NCBI RefSeq assembly: GCF_964253085.1
Contig: NZ_CAXUQH020000001.1
Coordinates: forward strand, 4,774,001 to 4,838,000
Direction: 5' to 3'
Length of the DNA stretch: 64,000 nucleotides
Source of the DNA: Paenibacillus_E sp964253085
GTDB lineage: Bacteria > Bacillota > Bacilli > Paenibacillales > NBRC-103111
Made by a program: the position numbers and the translations under genes. The notes under the pieces are model-generated. The model searched no databases. It had not been told where the DNA came from and saw only the letters and a program-made list of their open reading frames with translations. Below, piece by piece: positions 32,817 through 41,841 of this stretch (positions within the stretch are counted from its first letter, which is position 1; each line of letters opens with the position of its first letter).

Positions 32817-34367
32817 ATGAAAATTCTCATTCCACTTCGAAGTGAAAGAGGAAATGTGCTTACCTATGTGCTTCTAATTCTCCTTGTCCTTATGATTGTA
32901 ACACCTGTTATTCTTGCCTCTTCTTCAACGAATCAACTTGCCAATAGCCAAACTGAATTTGAGAAAAAGGCTACTGATCTAGCCGTTAGTGGCATGGAAG
33001 CATTTATTACCTATCTGAATAATTACGATACATATGGAAACGGAATGGACCGAAGAACCTACTTTAATATGTACGGCGGCGGGTCAGGAACGCAAGGATT
33101 GGGATGGATCGCACGGAACATTACAACTCCAGAGGGCATTGTAACGACTTACGAGCAATATGTAGAAGTGGCGTCCACCAATGCAAGAATCAATGGACCT
33201 GTTACTGCTGATAACGTATATAATGTTTTTTTCAAAGCTACCGTCAACAACGCGCATAGCAAATTAATCAAATTTCAAATATCTGCGTTTAACGCGATCG
33301 TAGTAACAACACCGAGCCCTTCGCCATCAGCAAGTCCATCACCAAGCCCTACTCCGAATACATCGACCCACATTGAACCCGGTCAGACCGTACCTATCCC
33401 GGCGGGAGTTGGTGTCTTGTATGGAAATAGCTCCAATGTAAACGCCGGAAAAAACACAACACTGTTGCCGGCAATTACCAACTATATGACCAGTATCAAG
33501 TCTAGCGTATCATCTGCCATTGACGACTATTTAAATGTAACAAAAACACCTGGATTAATCACATGTAGTACTTCGTGCAGCATAAGTCAAGTAAAATCGA
33601 ACATTAATGCAAGCACAACCAATCCTGTTGTCATCTACGTGCCTGGTACATTGAGTATCTCTAGTAATGAAACTCTTGGTTCGAGTACAAAGCCTGTCAT
33701 TCTGATTGCAGATAATTATTCATTAAATAATGCAAATATAGTCGTATATGGAAATCTAATTGCAAACCAAACTGTAGCCAATCCAACTACTACTGGAAAT
33801 ATTACAGGGAGTAATCAACTTGATATAACAATTAATAACGGCAATGGCGGCACCTACGGAAACTTTTGGATAGAAAGGAGCATTGTTACTGGCACGCAAA
33901 CTACATTTAATATTGCAAATTCCATCTACGCTGGAAGTATGACACTTACAAATGGAGCTACCGTCTCGGCTAAACAAATGACAATCGATACTACCTTGCA
34001 AATAGAAACCCAATCCAACTTGAATATTTCAAATGGCAATCTCTCTTCCGGAAATATTTACCTAAAAAATAATGCTGAGTTAACCATTGCTTCTGGCGAT
34101 ATATTTGTTGCAGGAGATTTTACCTCTGGGACTAAAATTGATGTTTCAACAGGGGGCGTAATTGCAGTTGCTGGGCAAATTGACTTTAAAAACAGTAGCA
34201 CAATTATAACCGGAACATCCAATCCGCCTGTAACTTCCTTACAATTAAGCGGCACTTCGTCTGCTACACCGACGCCAACGGCAAGTTCATCCGCGACACC
34301 GACGCCAACATCGTCTGCATTACCAACTGCAATACCTCCACCCGATTGGAATCCCATTAGAAAATGA
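32817..34367 (+). CDS. PilX-like surface protein with Ser/Pro/Thr linkers
   Basis: 516 residues from ATG 32817 (AAAGGAG upstream). The N-terminus SERGNVLTYVLLILLVLMIVTPVI is a class III-type leader/helix as in PilX_N proteins, though without Glu at +5. Two low-complexity linkers, TPSPSPSASPSPSPTPNTST (about 165-185) and TPTPTASSSATPTPTSSALP (near the C-terminus), bracket a domain rich in Asn, Thr and Ile strands (GNITGSNQLDITINNGNGG), suggesting a beta-helix or adhesin-like fold. It is convergent with the type IV pilus operon and probably displayed on, or tethered to, the pilus. Substrate or ligand unknown. Confidence 0.7.
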   Translation: MKILIPLRSERGNVLTYVLLILLVLMIVTPVILASSSTNQLANSQTEFEKKATDLAVSGMEAFITYLNNYDTYGNGMDRRTYFNMYGGGSGTQGLGWIARNITTPEGIVTTYEQYVEVASTNARINGPVTADNVYNVFFKATVNNAHSKLIKFQISAFNAIVVTTPSPSPSASPSPSPTPNTSTHIEPGQTVPIPAGVGVLYGNSSNVNAGKNTTLLPAITNYMTSIKSSVSSAIDDYLNVTKTPGLITCSTSCSISQVKSNINASTTNPVVIYVPGTLSISSNETLGSSTKPVILIADNYSLNNANIVVYGNLIANQTVANPTTTGNITGSNQLDITINNGNGGTYGNFWIERSIVTGTQTTFNIANSIYAGSMTLTNGATVSAKQMTIDTTLQIETQSNLNISNGNLSSGNIYLKNNAELTIASGDIFVAGDFTSGTKIDVSTGGVIAVAGQIDFKNSSTIITGTSNPPVTSLQLSGTSSATPTPTASSSATPTPTSSALPTAIPPPDWNPIRK

Positions 34368-34370
34368 AAT

Positions 34371-34412
34371 AAGCCCAAATGCTAAGATCAACCATGCATT
34401 TTGGGCTTTCTT
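34371..34412 (+). terminator. Intrinsic terminator of the PilX-like gene
   Basis: Stem AAGCCCAAATGC (34371-34382) pairs with GCATTTTGGGCTT (34396-34408, one bulge), followed by a T-rich tail. Confidence 0.85.
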
Positions 34413-34419
34413 TTCATAC

Positions 34420-34464
34420 AAAAAAGCTGATTCACGGACCAAACGACCCATGAACCAGCTTTTT
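34420..34464 (-). terminator. Intrinsic terminator at the end of the type IV pilus operon
   Basis: Minus-strand stem of about 15 bp with two mismatches, arms at 34449-34464 and 34420-34438, followed by UUUUUU. Back to back with the terminator of the convergent gene. Confidence 0.85.
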
Positions 34465-34467
34465 GGA

Positions 34468-35031
34468 TTAATATTGAAGCAGTTTAAATCCTGTTTCTCT
34501 TTTCACTTGGTAATCTTCAAATCCTCCGAACAACTTTGAACGTTGGAATGTAAAAGTCAAAACAATCCTGAATGCTGATCCGCCACTCAAATTTCCAGAC
34601 AGTGGTGAAGTTCCTACAATAGGCAAATACTGCACCCCTGTAACATGTGAGGATAGATCTCGTTGATACTCATAAATGCCAGGAGTAGCTAAAGTTACAT
34701 TATCTTGAATGTTCGCTGACTTAAATACATACATCTTTAAAGTTTTTGCAGCAGCATCATAGTACAGTGATTTTACTTGTCTAGAGCCTGAAGCATAAGT
34801 CACATATCGAAAGTCATTCGTCGCCGCATAAGCTTGATTTGAATCACTGATTTCTTTCGCAATCGTATCCATCGTTTTACGAATCTCAGCATCAACATTG
34901 TATTTCTCTCCGCTCGTTTTGGATTGTAGGCTTGTCGAAGAGAGCAAAAGAAGGACTACCCCCAACAACACAGTGCTTATGGTCAGAGTCGCTAACACCT
35001 CAATTAAGGTTAGACCGCGTTCATTCTTCAA
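34468..35031 (-). CDS. Minor pilin, PilW/GspJ-like
   Basis: 187 residues. N-terminal class III leader KNERGLTLIEVLATLTISTVLLGVVLLLL: Gly just before the hydrophobic helix with Glu at +5, as in minor type IV pilins. The rest is the extracellular domain. I chose TTG 35031 (MKNERG), with GGGGGG 7 bases upstream; TTG 35046 also is in frame. The start overlaps the stop of the preceding minor pilin gene by a few bases. It is the last gene of the operon and its size and position fit a PilW-type protein of the pilus tip complex. Confidence 0.8.
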   Translation of the reverse strand: MKNERGLTLIEVLATLTISTVLLGVVLLLLSSTSLQSKTSGEKYNVDAEIRKTMDTIAKEISDSNQAYAATNDFRYVTYASGSRQVKSLYYDAAAKTLKMYVFKSANIQDNVTLATPGIYEYQRDLSSHVTGVQYLPIVGTSPLSGNLSGGSAFRIVLTFTFQRSKLFGGFEDYQVKRETGFKLLQY

Positions 35032-35459
35032 TTCGTCGCCCCCCAATAAACCGTTACCGTCAAAATTCGTGGAACTAGCTTGGCAGGAGTTGTACTGATA
35101 TCTCGAAATAAGACGATACCTTGAAGTGAAACTAATTTCCGGTTCGTAAACACAGCTGGTGAGAACGGGGGGTTTTGTAGACCGGATTGTTGAACATATA
35201 TACCATATGGAGACGTTGGAACTAACGCGGGATTAAGATCTGCCCAATTTTGTAAAACAGGTACAGCAGCTGTGTAAGTGCTCCTATATTCGTTTAACTT
35301 CTGCTCCGCTAGTTGTAAGGCATTCACGCGCAAATCATCATTTTTATTTGACATCATAGAAAAGGATGAAATATTAAGAAACATTAAGACAACAAGACTT
35401 AAAATAACTGTCGCAGCCAGTACTTCCAGTAATGTAAGTCCTTTTTCATTTCTTATCAA
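35028..35459 (-). CDS. Minor pilin, PilV-like
   Basis: About 143 residues from TTG 35459 (MIRNEKGLTLLEVLAATVILSLVV in pieces: RNEKGLTLLEVLAATVIL), with AAGGG 6 bases upstream. Longer frames from ATG 35465 or GTG 35480 exist but are badly placed. Gly before the cleavage point and Glu at +5 mark a type IV minor pilin processed by the operon's prepilin peptidase. The extracellular domain ends with VYWGATN. Together with the PilW-like gene it should form part of the initiating tip complex. Confidence 0.78.
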   Translation of the reverse strand: MIRNEKGLTLLEVLAATVILSLVVLMFLNISSFSMMSNKNDDLRVNALQLAEQKLNEYRSTYTAAVPVLQNWADLNPALVPTSPYGIYVQQSGLQNPPFSPAVFTNRKLVSLQGIVLFRDISTTPAKLVPRILTVTVYWGATN

Positions 35460-35486
35460 TGGCATCCCTTCTCTCTTCACTCAACT

Positions 35487-36140
35487 TCAATTATTAGTAG
35501 ATTTTTCAATGAGTTCATAGTGATATGACTCGGATAGTTTCGTTGTTAAATCCTTGTTCAAAAGCTCTGCATTTTTACTGTATATCGTCCAAGCCAGCAT
35601 ATAGTCATCCGTGTTCTTTTTCTCCCAACCGCTTTGCAATAATATGATAGCAGCTTTCATTTTGTCGATGGTTTGGGACATCGTTATATCATCTATGTCT
35701 TTTGCGATTTTGCTTATCTCCGCATAGCGATCAACGATGCTTTTCAGATCGTCAAATTCTGTGTTTTTAAACATAGGAATTAAATCTTTGGTGATTTGAT
35801 TATTTCGAATAACCACATATTGATACATTTTTTTTTGCGAAGCTGTAAAGAGCGCATTCTTATTATCATTAATAAAATCAAGAGATACGGTCCCGGTCTC
35901 TCCATCCCACCCAACCTGCGCACCTAACATTTCGGATAAACTACGTAATGGTACGTAAACCGATCCGTCATACAAGATGGAGTCTTTAGTGAGGGTATTT
36001 TGCTGGCCATTAATCGCTATATGAATTCTTTGGAAGAACACCTCAACGTTTCGAAATTGATCTTCCGCCCATGCCGAGCCACTCATCGTGAATAAGCCAA
36101 TAATGCCAATTGAAAGAATCCGTTTGTACTTCCTATTCAT
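35487..36140 (-). CDS. Secreted protein with copper-amine-oxidase-N-terminal-like (stalk) domain
   Basis: 217 residues. Signal peptide with basic start and hydrophobic core (KRILSIGIIGLFTMSGSAWA). Residues about 30-110 form a CuAO_N1-like stalk domain: INGQQNTLTKDSILYDGSVYVPLRSLSEMLGAQVGWD, with the usual VYVPLR core. The remainder is helical with Lys/Asp-rich segments. Such stalk domains are common in Paenibacillus extracellular proteins and probably bind the wall. Its place between the PilO-like gene and the minor pilins suggests a wall or pilus-associated role in this type IV pilus system; that is inference. Confidence 0.75.
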   Translation of the reverse strand: MNRKYKRILSIGIIGLFTMSGSAWAEDQFRNVEVFFQRIHIAINGQQNTLTKDSILYDGSVYVPLRSLSEMLGAQVGWDGETGTVSLDFINDNKNALFTASQKKMYQYVVIRNNQITKDLIPMFKNTEFDDLKSIVDRYAEISKIAKDIDDITMSQTIDKMKAAIILLQSGWEKKNTDDYMLAWTIYSKNAELLNKDLTTKLSESYHYELIEKSTNN

Positions 36141-36160
36141 TCAGTTATCCCCTTCTAACA

Positions 36161-37060
36161 TTAATTGGATGCCTTAGATGGTTGTAATTGCTGCAGCTGT
36201 TTGAAAAACTCTTCATCCGATTGAACCGGATTCGTTCGCTGAGTTGGTTCATTTACCGGTAAAGGGGGCAGCTCCTTCAATTTCCCTGTAAAAGATGGCG
36301 CATAATAAAAAGAGCATTCCAAAGTAACTTGTAGCTTCGACTCTTGCTCTACTGACTTATCTGGTGTTGTGCTGCTCTCTAATGGAATTCCATTCGCAAT
36401 GTCTGTTTGAGTAGTATTGCTGCTTTTTACTGCGGATGTTTGCCAGTTCCATTTTCGAATCGCAATAAAGCGCTCGCTATGTTGAACCTTATTCATAAAG
36501 TCAATGATTTGTGGATAGGTACCCGAAGCTTGTATAGTAAAGGATTCTTCCATGATGACAGTTTGCGTCTTATTCTGCTGATTAGCACCCTCTGTTGGAC
36601 TTGCTGAAGGTGCCGCTTGTTGAGTGCCATTCGAATTTGTCGTATAACCTGAAGTGATGTTCGCTTGCCCATTCACGTTTATTAAACTACCTGCCGAGCT
36701 GTCCGATTGCTCTTGATCACCGAATTTGATCGAAAGAATCGTTAAACCGGCTTGCTGCTCTAGCTCTCTGATACCTAGTAGTAAACGAGGAAGCTCCTCT
36801 TTTGTAGGAACTTGATACAGCGCTTGTTGAATTTCATTCTCTTCCACTTTTTTAGGAATAGGTCGCTGCAGAATTCGCTTTTTTTCAAGCTCCAACTTAC
36901 TTAATTGCATTTGAAGTGTTATATGCTCTTTCGAAGGTGGAAGCACATCTCTCACTACGATATATCCATTGAACAAGCATCCTACAAGTATTACGAGAAA
37001 CAAAATGGTTGCCGGGGATCTCAATCGACCTATGAGTTGATTCCATTGTTCTTTATTCAT
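36161..37060 (-). CDS. PilO-like pilus alignment protein
   Basis: 299 residues: a short cytoplasmic start, one membrane helix (SPATILFLVILVGCLFNGYIVV), a coiled coil (LQMQLSKLELEKKRI) and an extracytoplasmic ferredoxin-like domain, the PilO plan. The Thr/Ser-rich insert near 140-170 (ASPTEGANQQNKTQ) is a local addition. PilO pairs with PilN to connect the cytoplasmic PilM ring to the membrane platform. It lies 8 bases after the PilN-like gene. Confidence 0.82.
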   Translation of the reverse strand: MNKEQWNQLIGRLRSPATILFLVILVGCLFNGYIVVRDVLPPSKEHITLQMQLSKLELEKKRILQRPIPKKVEENEIQQALYQVPTKEELPRLLLGIRELEQQAGLTILSIKFGDQEQSDSSAGSLINVNGQANITSGYTTNSNGTQQAAPSASPTEGANQQNKTQTVIMEESFTIQASGTYPQIIDFMNKVQHSERFIAIRKWNWQTSAVKSSNTTQTDIANGIPLESSTTPDKSVEQESKLQVTLECSFYYAPSFTGKLKELPPLPVNEPTQRTNPVQSDEEFFKQLQQLQPSKASN

Positions 37061-37068
37061 AAGCCCCC

Positions 37069-38046
37069 CTACTTGCTCTTAACAGAATTATTCAGTGTGA
37101 TTTCTATAACTACTTCATATACGTTAAATTTTTGCGCAGATGTAGTTGGATTTACAGTAGACGGTGCCTTGGCTGCAGTTTCTGTGGATTTTTCAGACTT
37201 CACTTTCATCTCATCAAGTGTTTTACGAGCATCCTCAAAATCCGCATCAGTTAAGGCTGAAGTTTCATCCTGGTCATCTTGCAAATTCGTTCCATCATTA
37301 AATTTTTTGTCTGGCAGTTTTAACCCATACTTCTGTTTCGCGATTTGCTGATTGATCGTCCATTTGAGTTCGTTTAGGAGCTTGTCTCCTTCATTACCGC
37401 CTTCGGAAAGTGTGTCTTCAAACATTTTTTTTATATTTTCATCTGTATTTACCGAAGTTGATTGTGTATTCGTTATATTAGGACTTGGTGAACTAACCGC
37501 AGCTGAAACAAATGATTTTTCCGTTTTAACGGCCGACAAGACCGAAACGGACTCAAACAGTGAGGAGTTTTGCAGAAGTAGGATATAATCAGCTACAGTT
37601 GATAAAGCTCCGAACTCAAGCTTTAAATTAACGATTACTGGAGCAGTTTGAGTTGTGGTAGAATTTGTATCTAGATTCGCTACCTTTTTCTCCACTTTAG
37701 GTATTTCTGCAGACAATATTCGTCCAGTGGCCGGGAGCTTAGTGGAGATAGTGTCTAAAACAGGAATCCAATCGATTCGTTTCTTTTTTAGCTTATCAAT
37801 TTCGGCTTGTAAGTTTTGATAATTAATTGATTGTTCATCCAATTGGCGTTGCTGTGTTGAAGCTTGAATGGAAGCATTCGTTAAAGCGATTTGATTCTCA
37901 ACGTTTTGCATATTGTTTTTAAAGTAGTGACCCGCATAAAGTAATGCTGATGTCAGGATTAGAAAAAATAAAACTGATGACACTAGTAGGGGTACAAATA
38001 TTCGTTTAGATCTGGGTTCCTTTGGCAGCAAGTTAATATTTCTCAT
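37069..38046 (-). CDS. PilN-like pilus alignment protein
   Basis: 325 residues. The N-terminus RNINLLPKEPRSKRIFVPLLVS is the conserved PilM-binding motif (NINLLP) followed by a membrane helix (LFFLILTSALLYAG), then a coiled coil with IQASTQQRQLDEQS. The C-terminal third is longer than in Gram-negative PilN and rich in Thr, Ser and Glu (NTQSTSVNTDENIKKMFED). ATG 38046 overlaps the pilM stop (ATGA), so translation is coupled. Confidence 0.83.
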   Translation of the reverse strand: MRNINLLPKEPRSKRIFVPLLVSSVLFFLILTSALLYAGHYFKNNMQNVENQIALTNASIQASTQQRQLDEQSINYQNLQAEIDKLKKKRIDWIPVLDTISTKLPATGRILSAEIPKVEKKVANLDTNSTTTQTAPVIVNLKLEFGALSTVADYILLLQNSSLFESVSVLSAVKTEKSFVSAAVSSPSPNITNTQSTSVNTDENIKKMFEDTLSEGGNEGDKLLNELKWTINQQIAKQKYGLKLPDKKFNDGTNLQDDQDETSALTDADFEDARKTLDEMKVKSEKSTETAAKAPSTVNPTTSAQKFNVYEVVIEITLNNSVKSK

Positions 38047-39224
38047 GATTCAGCCCCCCTTAGAGCTAAACCCAACGTAACAGCATACATTGAAAAATCA
38101 TCTTTGAGAGCCGAACTTTGTCCAAAAGAGCTGGTAGGTTGAAACAACTGTACCGGGATCGGCAGCCGCTCTGTCAAGAACGATACGATTTCAGACATTC
38201 TTTTCAAATCACCAGAGATGACAACACCTGCAAATTCTTGATTCCGATTATTTAACGTATAACGATAAAAGTTCATCAACCTCTCAAGCTCATGTGCCAA
38301 ATCATTACAATGATTTCGGAAATCAGCATCGCCGTCCAAAAACTCAGAGAAGAGATGATCTGTACTTGTTTTCACATCTAAAACTCCCTGCGACTTTGCT
38401 GCGAAGTTGAGCGGAATACTACGAGTAATCTTGAGATCCGCACCATGAAAAATACTAAGATCGCCAGCAGTCTCGTTCAAATCAACAATCAAGAAGGTGT
38501 CCTTTAACTTGGTCAACGATGTGCTTTGCAGCAAACGAAATAATGAAAGTGCTTTAATCTCAATACTAGTTAGCTTAATCCCTGCGGAATCCAAAACTTC
38601 AAGATATTGATCCATTATTTCTTTTGGGGCAGCAACCAGCATAACATCACATTGATTGGTTATACCTACTTTTGACTCTTCCTCCTGGAAATCATCAAAC
38701 AGCCCTTTACCTCTGCCTAGCTCCTCTTTTCCAGCAGCAGCCTCCAAGAAAGAATCCTTCCCTGTGGGAGCTTCAGATTCTTTTTTTATTTTTTTTCTTT
38801 TTTTATGTGCAGTCCCATTCATTTTCACAAAATCATAAAGAGGATTCTCGAAAGGTAAATGTATGTTGTGTTTAATCTCAAAATCGACAAGCTTGGCCAA
38901 ATCCTTCTCCGGGATATCCGGCAGCTTTAAAAACCTTACCATCACAAGTTGGCTAGGGAACACCAGATGGATATGTCTTGGTTTCGAATCTAATCGCTCC
39001 ATCATGGTTTGCAAGGTTTGTATCAAGCGAAGCGGTTCTTTGATTCGGCCTTCTTCTATCACCTGAGGTGGAAGCTCTTCAGTTAAATTCATCTGTATCA
39101 ACGGTTCAGTCTTATTTCTCAGCAACAATTTGCTCATTTTTATGGTTGAATCAGAAATTTCAATTCCCAAGGAAGTTTGTCCTGGTTTCAGCGCTTTTAA
39201 AAAAACGAATGATGATGTAAGCAT
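38043..39224 (-). CDS. pilM: PilM-like actin-fold ATPase
   Basis: About 393 residues. Actin/FtsA-type fold: SLGIEISDSTIKMSKLL (phosphate 1), LVDFEIKHNIHLPFE, TFLIVDLNETAGDLSIFHG (phosphate 2) and GVVISGDLKRM (adenosine). A lysine-rich insert (AHKKRKKIKKESEAPTGKD) interrupts the middle and is not typical of PilM. ATG 39224 has AAAGGAG 11 bases upstream; a frame from 39266 lacks a site. PilM forms the cytoplasmic ring that docks PilN. Confidence 0.85.
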   Translation of the reverse strand: MLTSSFVFLKALKPGQTSLGIEISDSTIKMSKLLLRNKTEPLIQMNLTEELPPQVIEEGRIKEPLRLIQTLQTMMERLDSKPRHIHLVFPSQLVMVRFLKLPDIPEKDLAKLVDFEIKHNIHLPFENPLYDFVKMNGTAHKKRKKIKKESEAPTGKDSFLEAAAGKEELGRGKGLFDDFQEEESKVGITNQCDVMLVAAPKEIMDQYLEVLDSAGIKLTSIEIKALSLFRLLQSTSLTKLKDTFLIVDLNETAGDLSIFHGADLKITRSIPLNFAAKSQGVLDVKTSTDHLFSEFLDGDADFRNHCNDLAHELERLMNFYRYTLNNRNQEFAGVVISGDLKRMSEIVSFLTERLPIPVQLFQPTSSFGQSSALKDDFSMYAVTLGLALRGAES

Positions 39225-39278
39225 GTCCAGTCTCACTCCTTTGTTGAATTTCTGAGATGTTTGCAACGTTAAGTTCTC

Positions 39279-40064
39279 TTAATTGAAATGAATGAAGCTT
39301 AAGTACCAGTTAATCACGGGCTCTCCCCAAAAGTAACTAAAGAAGGCTCCAGCAGCAATGAAAGGACCAAATGGGATACCTTGATCTTCTCGCGACGATT
39401 TCACGCGTATTTGTACAAGTCCATACATCGTACCTAATAAACTTGCAGCAAAAAGTGTAAATAAAGTTAATTTGATCCCAGCTACAAGACCAATAAAAGC
39501 AAATAATTTGATATCGCCGCCACCCATGCCTTCTTTTTTCAGGAAGAAGATGGATGCAAGTGCGATCAGATAAAGTAATCCCCCGCCAACGAAAAACGCA
39601 GTGATGTAGTTCCAAAAAGGTAGTGGATGAATCCATATGCGAAGAAGTAAAACAGCTATCATTCCTGAGAAAACAACCGTATCAGGGATGATCCTGTATC
39701 TTATATCAGCAACAGAACAAATCATTAAGATAGAAACAAATAGTAGCCCGACTATCAGTTCTAATGAAGGTCCGATTTGCCATGTAGTGACAGCAAAGGC
39801 AATAGCAGTTACGAATTCACCTATGGGATAGATCGGTGAAATCTTTGCTCGGCAATACCTGCAAGCTCCGCGTAATCCTATATAGCTAAGCACAGGAATC
39901 AGGTCTAAAGCTTTAAGTTCATGACTACATTGAACGCAATGCGAAGGCGGGTAGGCGATGGATTCCTTTTTCACAATCCTAATGCCAACAACATTGAAAA
40001 AACTTCCAAAAACGAGTCCGAATAGTGCAGCCGTAATTGCGTAGAGGAGAGATAATGTGTCCAT
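39279..40064 (-). CDS. pilD: Type IV prepilin peptidase (PilD/ComC, A24)
   Basis: 261 residues, eight membrane helices. N-terminal zinc-binding loop CVQCSHELKALDL then CRYCRAK provides two CxxC pairs; the catalytic aspartates are in ADIRYRIIPD and GGGDIKLFAF. It cleaves the leader of PilA and the minor pilins and methylates the new N-terminus, the methylation being associated with the CxxC domain. This is distinct from the TadV peptidase at 12062-12580, so each pilus system carries its own enzyme. Confidence 0.92.
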   Translation of the reverse strand: MDTLSLLYAITAALFGLVFGSFFNVVGIRIVKKESIAYPPSHCVQCSHELKALDLIPVLSYIGLRGACRYCRAKISPIYPIGEFVTAIAFAVTTWQIGPSLELIVGLLFVSILMICSVADIRYRIIPDTVVFSGMIAVLLLRIWIHPLPFWNYITAFFVGGGLLYLIALASIFFLKKEGMGGGDIKLFAFIGLVAGIKLTLFTLFAASLLGTMYGLVQIRVKSSREDQGIPFGPFIAAGAFFSYFWGEPVINWYLSFIHFN

Positions 40065-40095
40065 AGTAGCTCCATTCGGGAAAGATTGAAGGATT

Positions 40096-40129
40096 CAATA
40101 AAGGTAACTCGTGAGAGTTACCTTTATTG
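40096..40129. other. Perfect stem-loop between pilin and prepilin peptidase genes
   Basis: 15-bp perfect inverted repeat CAATAAAGGTAACTC / GAGTTACCTTTATTG with a 4-base loop, in the gap between the pilin stop (40174) and the peptidase gene. No U-run follows on the minus strand, so it is not a standard terminator; it may be an RNA-processing or stability element that keeps pilin mRNA high. Confidence 0.8.
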
Positions 40130-40173
40130 AGGAGTCATAAAATAACACAAAGTTATTTACTTAATATAGTATG

Positions 40174-40563
40174 TTAATCTGCTGCTGTTGCAGTCCAGCC
40201 TGTTGCTGCTGTGTAAGCTACTGTAACTGTTGCATACGCTGTCCCTGCATTGGTGCCTGATTGTTTAACAGGAGCTACTTTTAAATAATTAGCTGTTACA
40301 AGTGTCCCAATTGTCACAGAAGTTCCAGCACTTGTTCCAGATGGATTAGTATCTGTCAAATAACGAATAGCAGTATCTTTTAACAATTCTACCGATTGTG
40401 CGTCTGCATTTACTTTTGAATTATTAATAATTCCCCCAATAGCCGGTACAGCAATCGCAGCAACAACCCCCAAAATAACAATAACAGCCAACAACTCAAC
40501 AAGCGTTAACCCTTTTTGATTTTTAAGTAGTCTAAGCTTAGTATTCATCATTTTTTTAAACAT
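40174..40563 (-). CDS. Major type IV pilin (ComGC/PilA-like)
   Basis: 129 residues from ATG 40563 (AAGGAGA upstream). Class III leader ending NQKG, then LTLVELLAVIVILGVVAAIAVPAI: Gly before the cleavage point and Glu at +5. The mature protein has the alpha1 helix, then a short globular domain of about 70 residues with many Ala/Thr/Val (SVELLKDTAIRYLTD, TAYATVTVAYTAATGW), giving a small Gram-positive-style pilin. No cysteine pair is present. It follows pilC with a 37-base gap and precedes a stable stem-loop that may set its expression level. Confidence 0.88.
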   Translation of the reverse strand: MFKKMMNTKLRLLKNQKGLTLVELLAVIVILGVVAAIAVPAIGGIINNSKVNADAQSVELLKDTAIRYLTDTNPSGTSAGTSVTIGTLVTANYLKVAPVKQSGTNAGTAYATVTVAYTAATGWTATAAD

Positions 40564-40600
40564 AGTACCCTCTCCTTCGATTGATAAAATAATCATATAT

Positions 40601-41812
40601 TTAATGAATACCGCCCATCAGTTTAAAAGTCGGAAGCATAACTGCTAATACGATGCCTCCAACGATTCCTGAGAGTAGTAATATCATTAGTGGTTCTAAT
40701 AGCGATTTCAAACGATCAGCCATCGTATCCACATCAGCCTCGTAGAAATCAGCTACCTTTTCCAGCATACTATCCAAAGCACCTGTCTTCTCACCAATCG
40801 CTAGCATTTGAACAACCATTGGCGGAAATAACCACGAATCTTTGAACGGATCGGCAAGCGACCTACCACTTCTAAGGCCTTCCCGTGATTCCAAAATCAG
40901 CTTTCCGATGACTTCATTGCCAACTACATTTGAAACAATAGTCATTGCTTGAAGCATGGGAATCGCAGCTGCATACAAAGAACTGAAGGTTCGACTGAAG
41001 CGTGCAATGGATTGCTTATGCGCTAATTTGCCAAAAACGGGTATCTTGAGCCTAAAATAATCCCAGTAATAGTTTCCTTTTTTCGTACGCTTCATTGCTT
41101 GAATAATAAGGCTTGGCGCGATCACGAAGATTGGCATAAAGAACCAGTAAGATTTCAGAAGATCGCTCATCTTGATGACGACCCTCGTTGGCAGCGGCAG
41201 CTCCAATCCCATTGCTTTGAAATTTTCTACATATTTGGGAATTACGAATGTCATCATAAGAGTGACTACCGCAATCGTAACTACACCCATAATGATCGGA
41301 TAGATCATTGCAGATTTCACTTTTTCTTTGGTGTAATACTCTTTCTCGTAAAACACGGCTAAGCGATCCAGCATGTCGTCTAAATTCCCGCTTGCCTCTC
41401 CAGCTCGGATCATGTTGACGAAAACTGTGGAAAATACAGTTGGAAACTGCGCAGATGCCACTGAAAGCTGCGTACCCCGCTGCATGTCCTCGGCAACTTC
41501 TTTCAGAATCTTTTTAAATACCTTACTCTCTGTTTGCTCGCTTAAGATCCGTACGGACTCTACCATATTGACACCGGATTTATACAATGTAGAAAGTTGT
41601 CGGCAAAATACGGTAAAGTGCTCCATTTTGACCTTAGGACCACCGAAAGTAATTTCTCGATACAAGATGCTCTTCCCCTGGTCAAAGCAATCGAGAATCC
41701 AAAGGCCCTTGCCCTTCAACTCATCTGTTGCTGACTGAAACGAAGGAGCTTCGAGTACCCCTTTATAGTAATGACCATGATTATCAACTGCTTGATACCT
41801 GAACTTAGGCAC
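40601..41812 (-). CDS. pilC: PilC-like inner-membrane platform protein
   Basis: 403 residues with two T2SSF domains: FCRQLSTLYKSGVNMVESVRIL and RFSRTFSSLYAAAIPMLQAM, each followed by membrane helices (SAMIYPIIMGVVTIAVVTLMMTFVIPKY; LEPLMILLLSGIVGGIVLAVMLPTF in pieces). A short N-terminal segment (FRYQAVDNHGHYYKG) is normal for PilC. It anchors the pilus base in the membrane and is turned by PilB and PilT. Confidence 0.93.
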   Translation of the reverse strand: MPKFRYQAVDNHGHYYKGVLEAPSFQSATDELKGKGLWILDCFDQGKSILYREITFGGPKVKMEHFTVFCRQLSTLYKSGVNMVESVRILSEQTESKVFKKILKEVAEDMQRGTQLSVASAQFPTVFSTVFVNMIRAGEASGNLDDMLDRLAVFYEKEYYTKEKVKSAMIYPIIMGVVTIAVVTLMMTFVIPKYVENFKAMGLELPLPTRVVIKMSDLLKSYWFFMPIFVIAPSLIIQAMKRTKKGNYYWDYFRLKIPVFGKLAHKQSIARFSRTFSSLYAAAIPMLQAMTIVSNVVGNEVIGKLILESREGLRSGRSLADPFKDSWLFPPMVVQMLAIGEKTGALDSMLEKVADFYEADVDTMADRLKSLLEPLMILLLSGIVGGIVLAVMLPTFKLMGGIH

Positions 41813-41841
41813 TCGAGTTCACCTCCTTGCTTGCAGCACAC

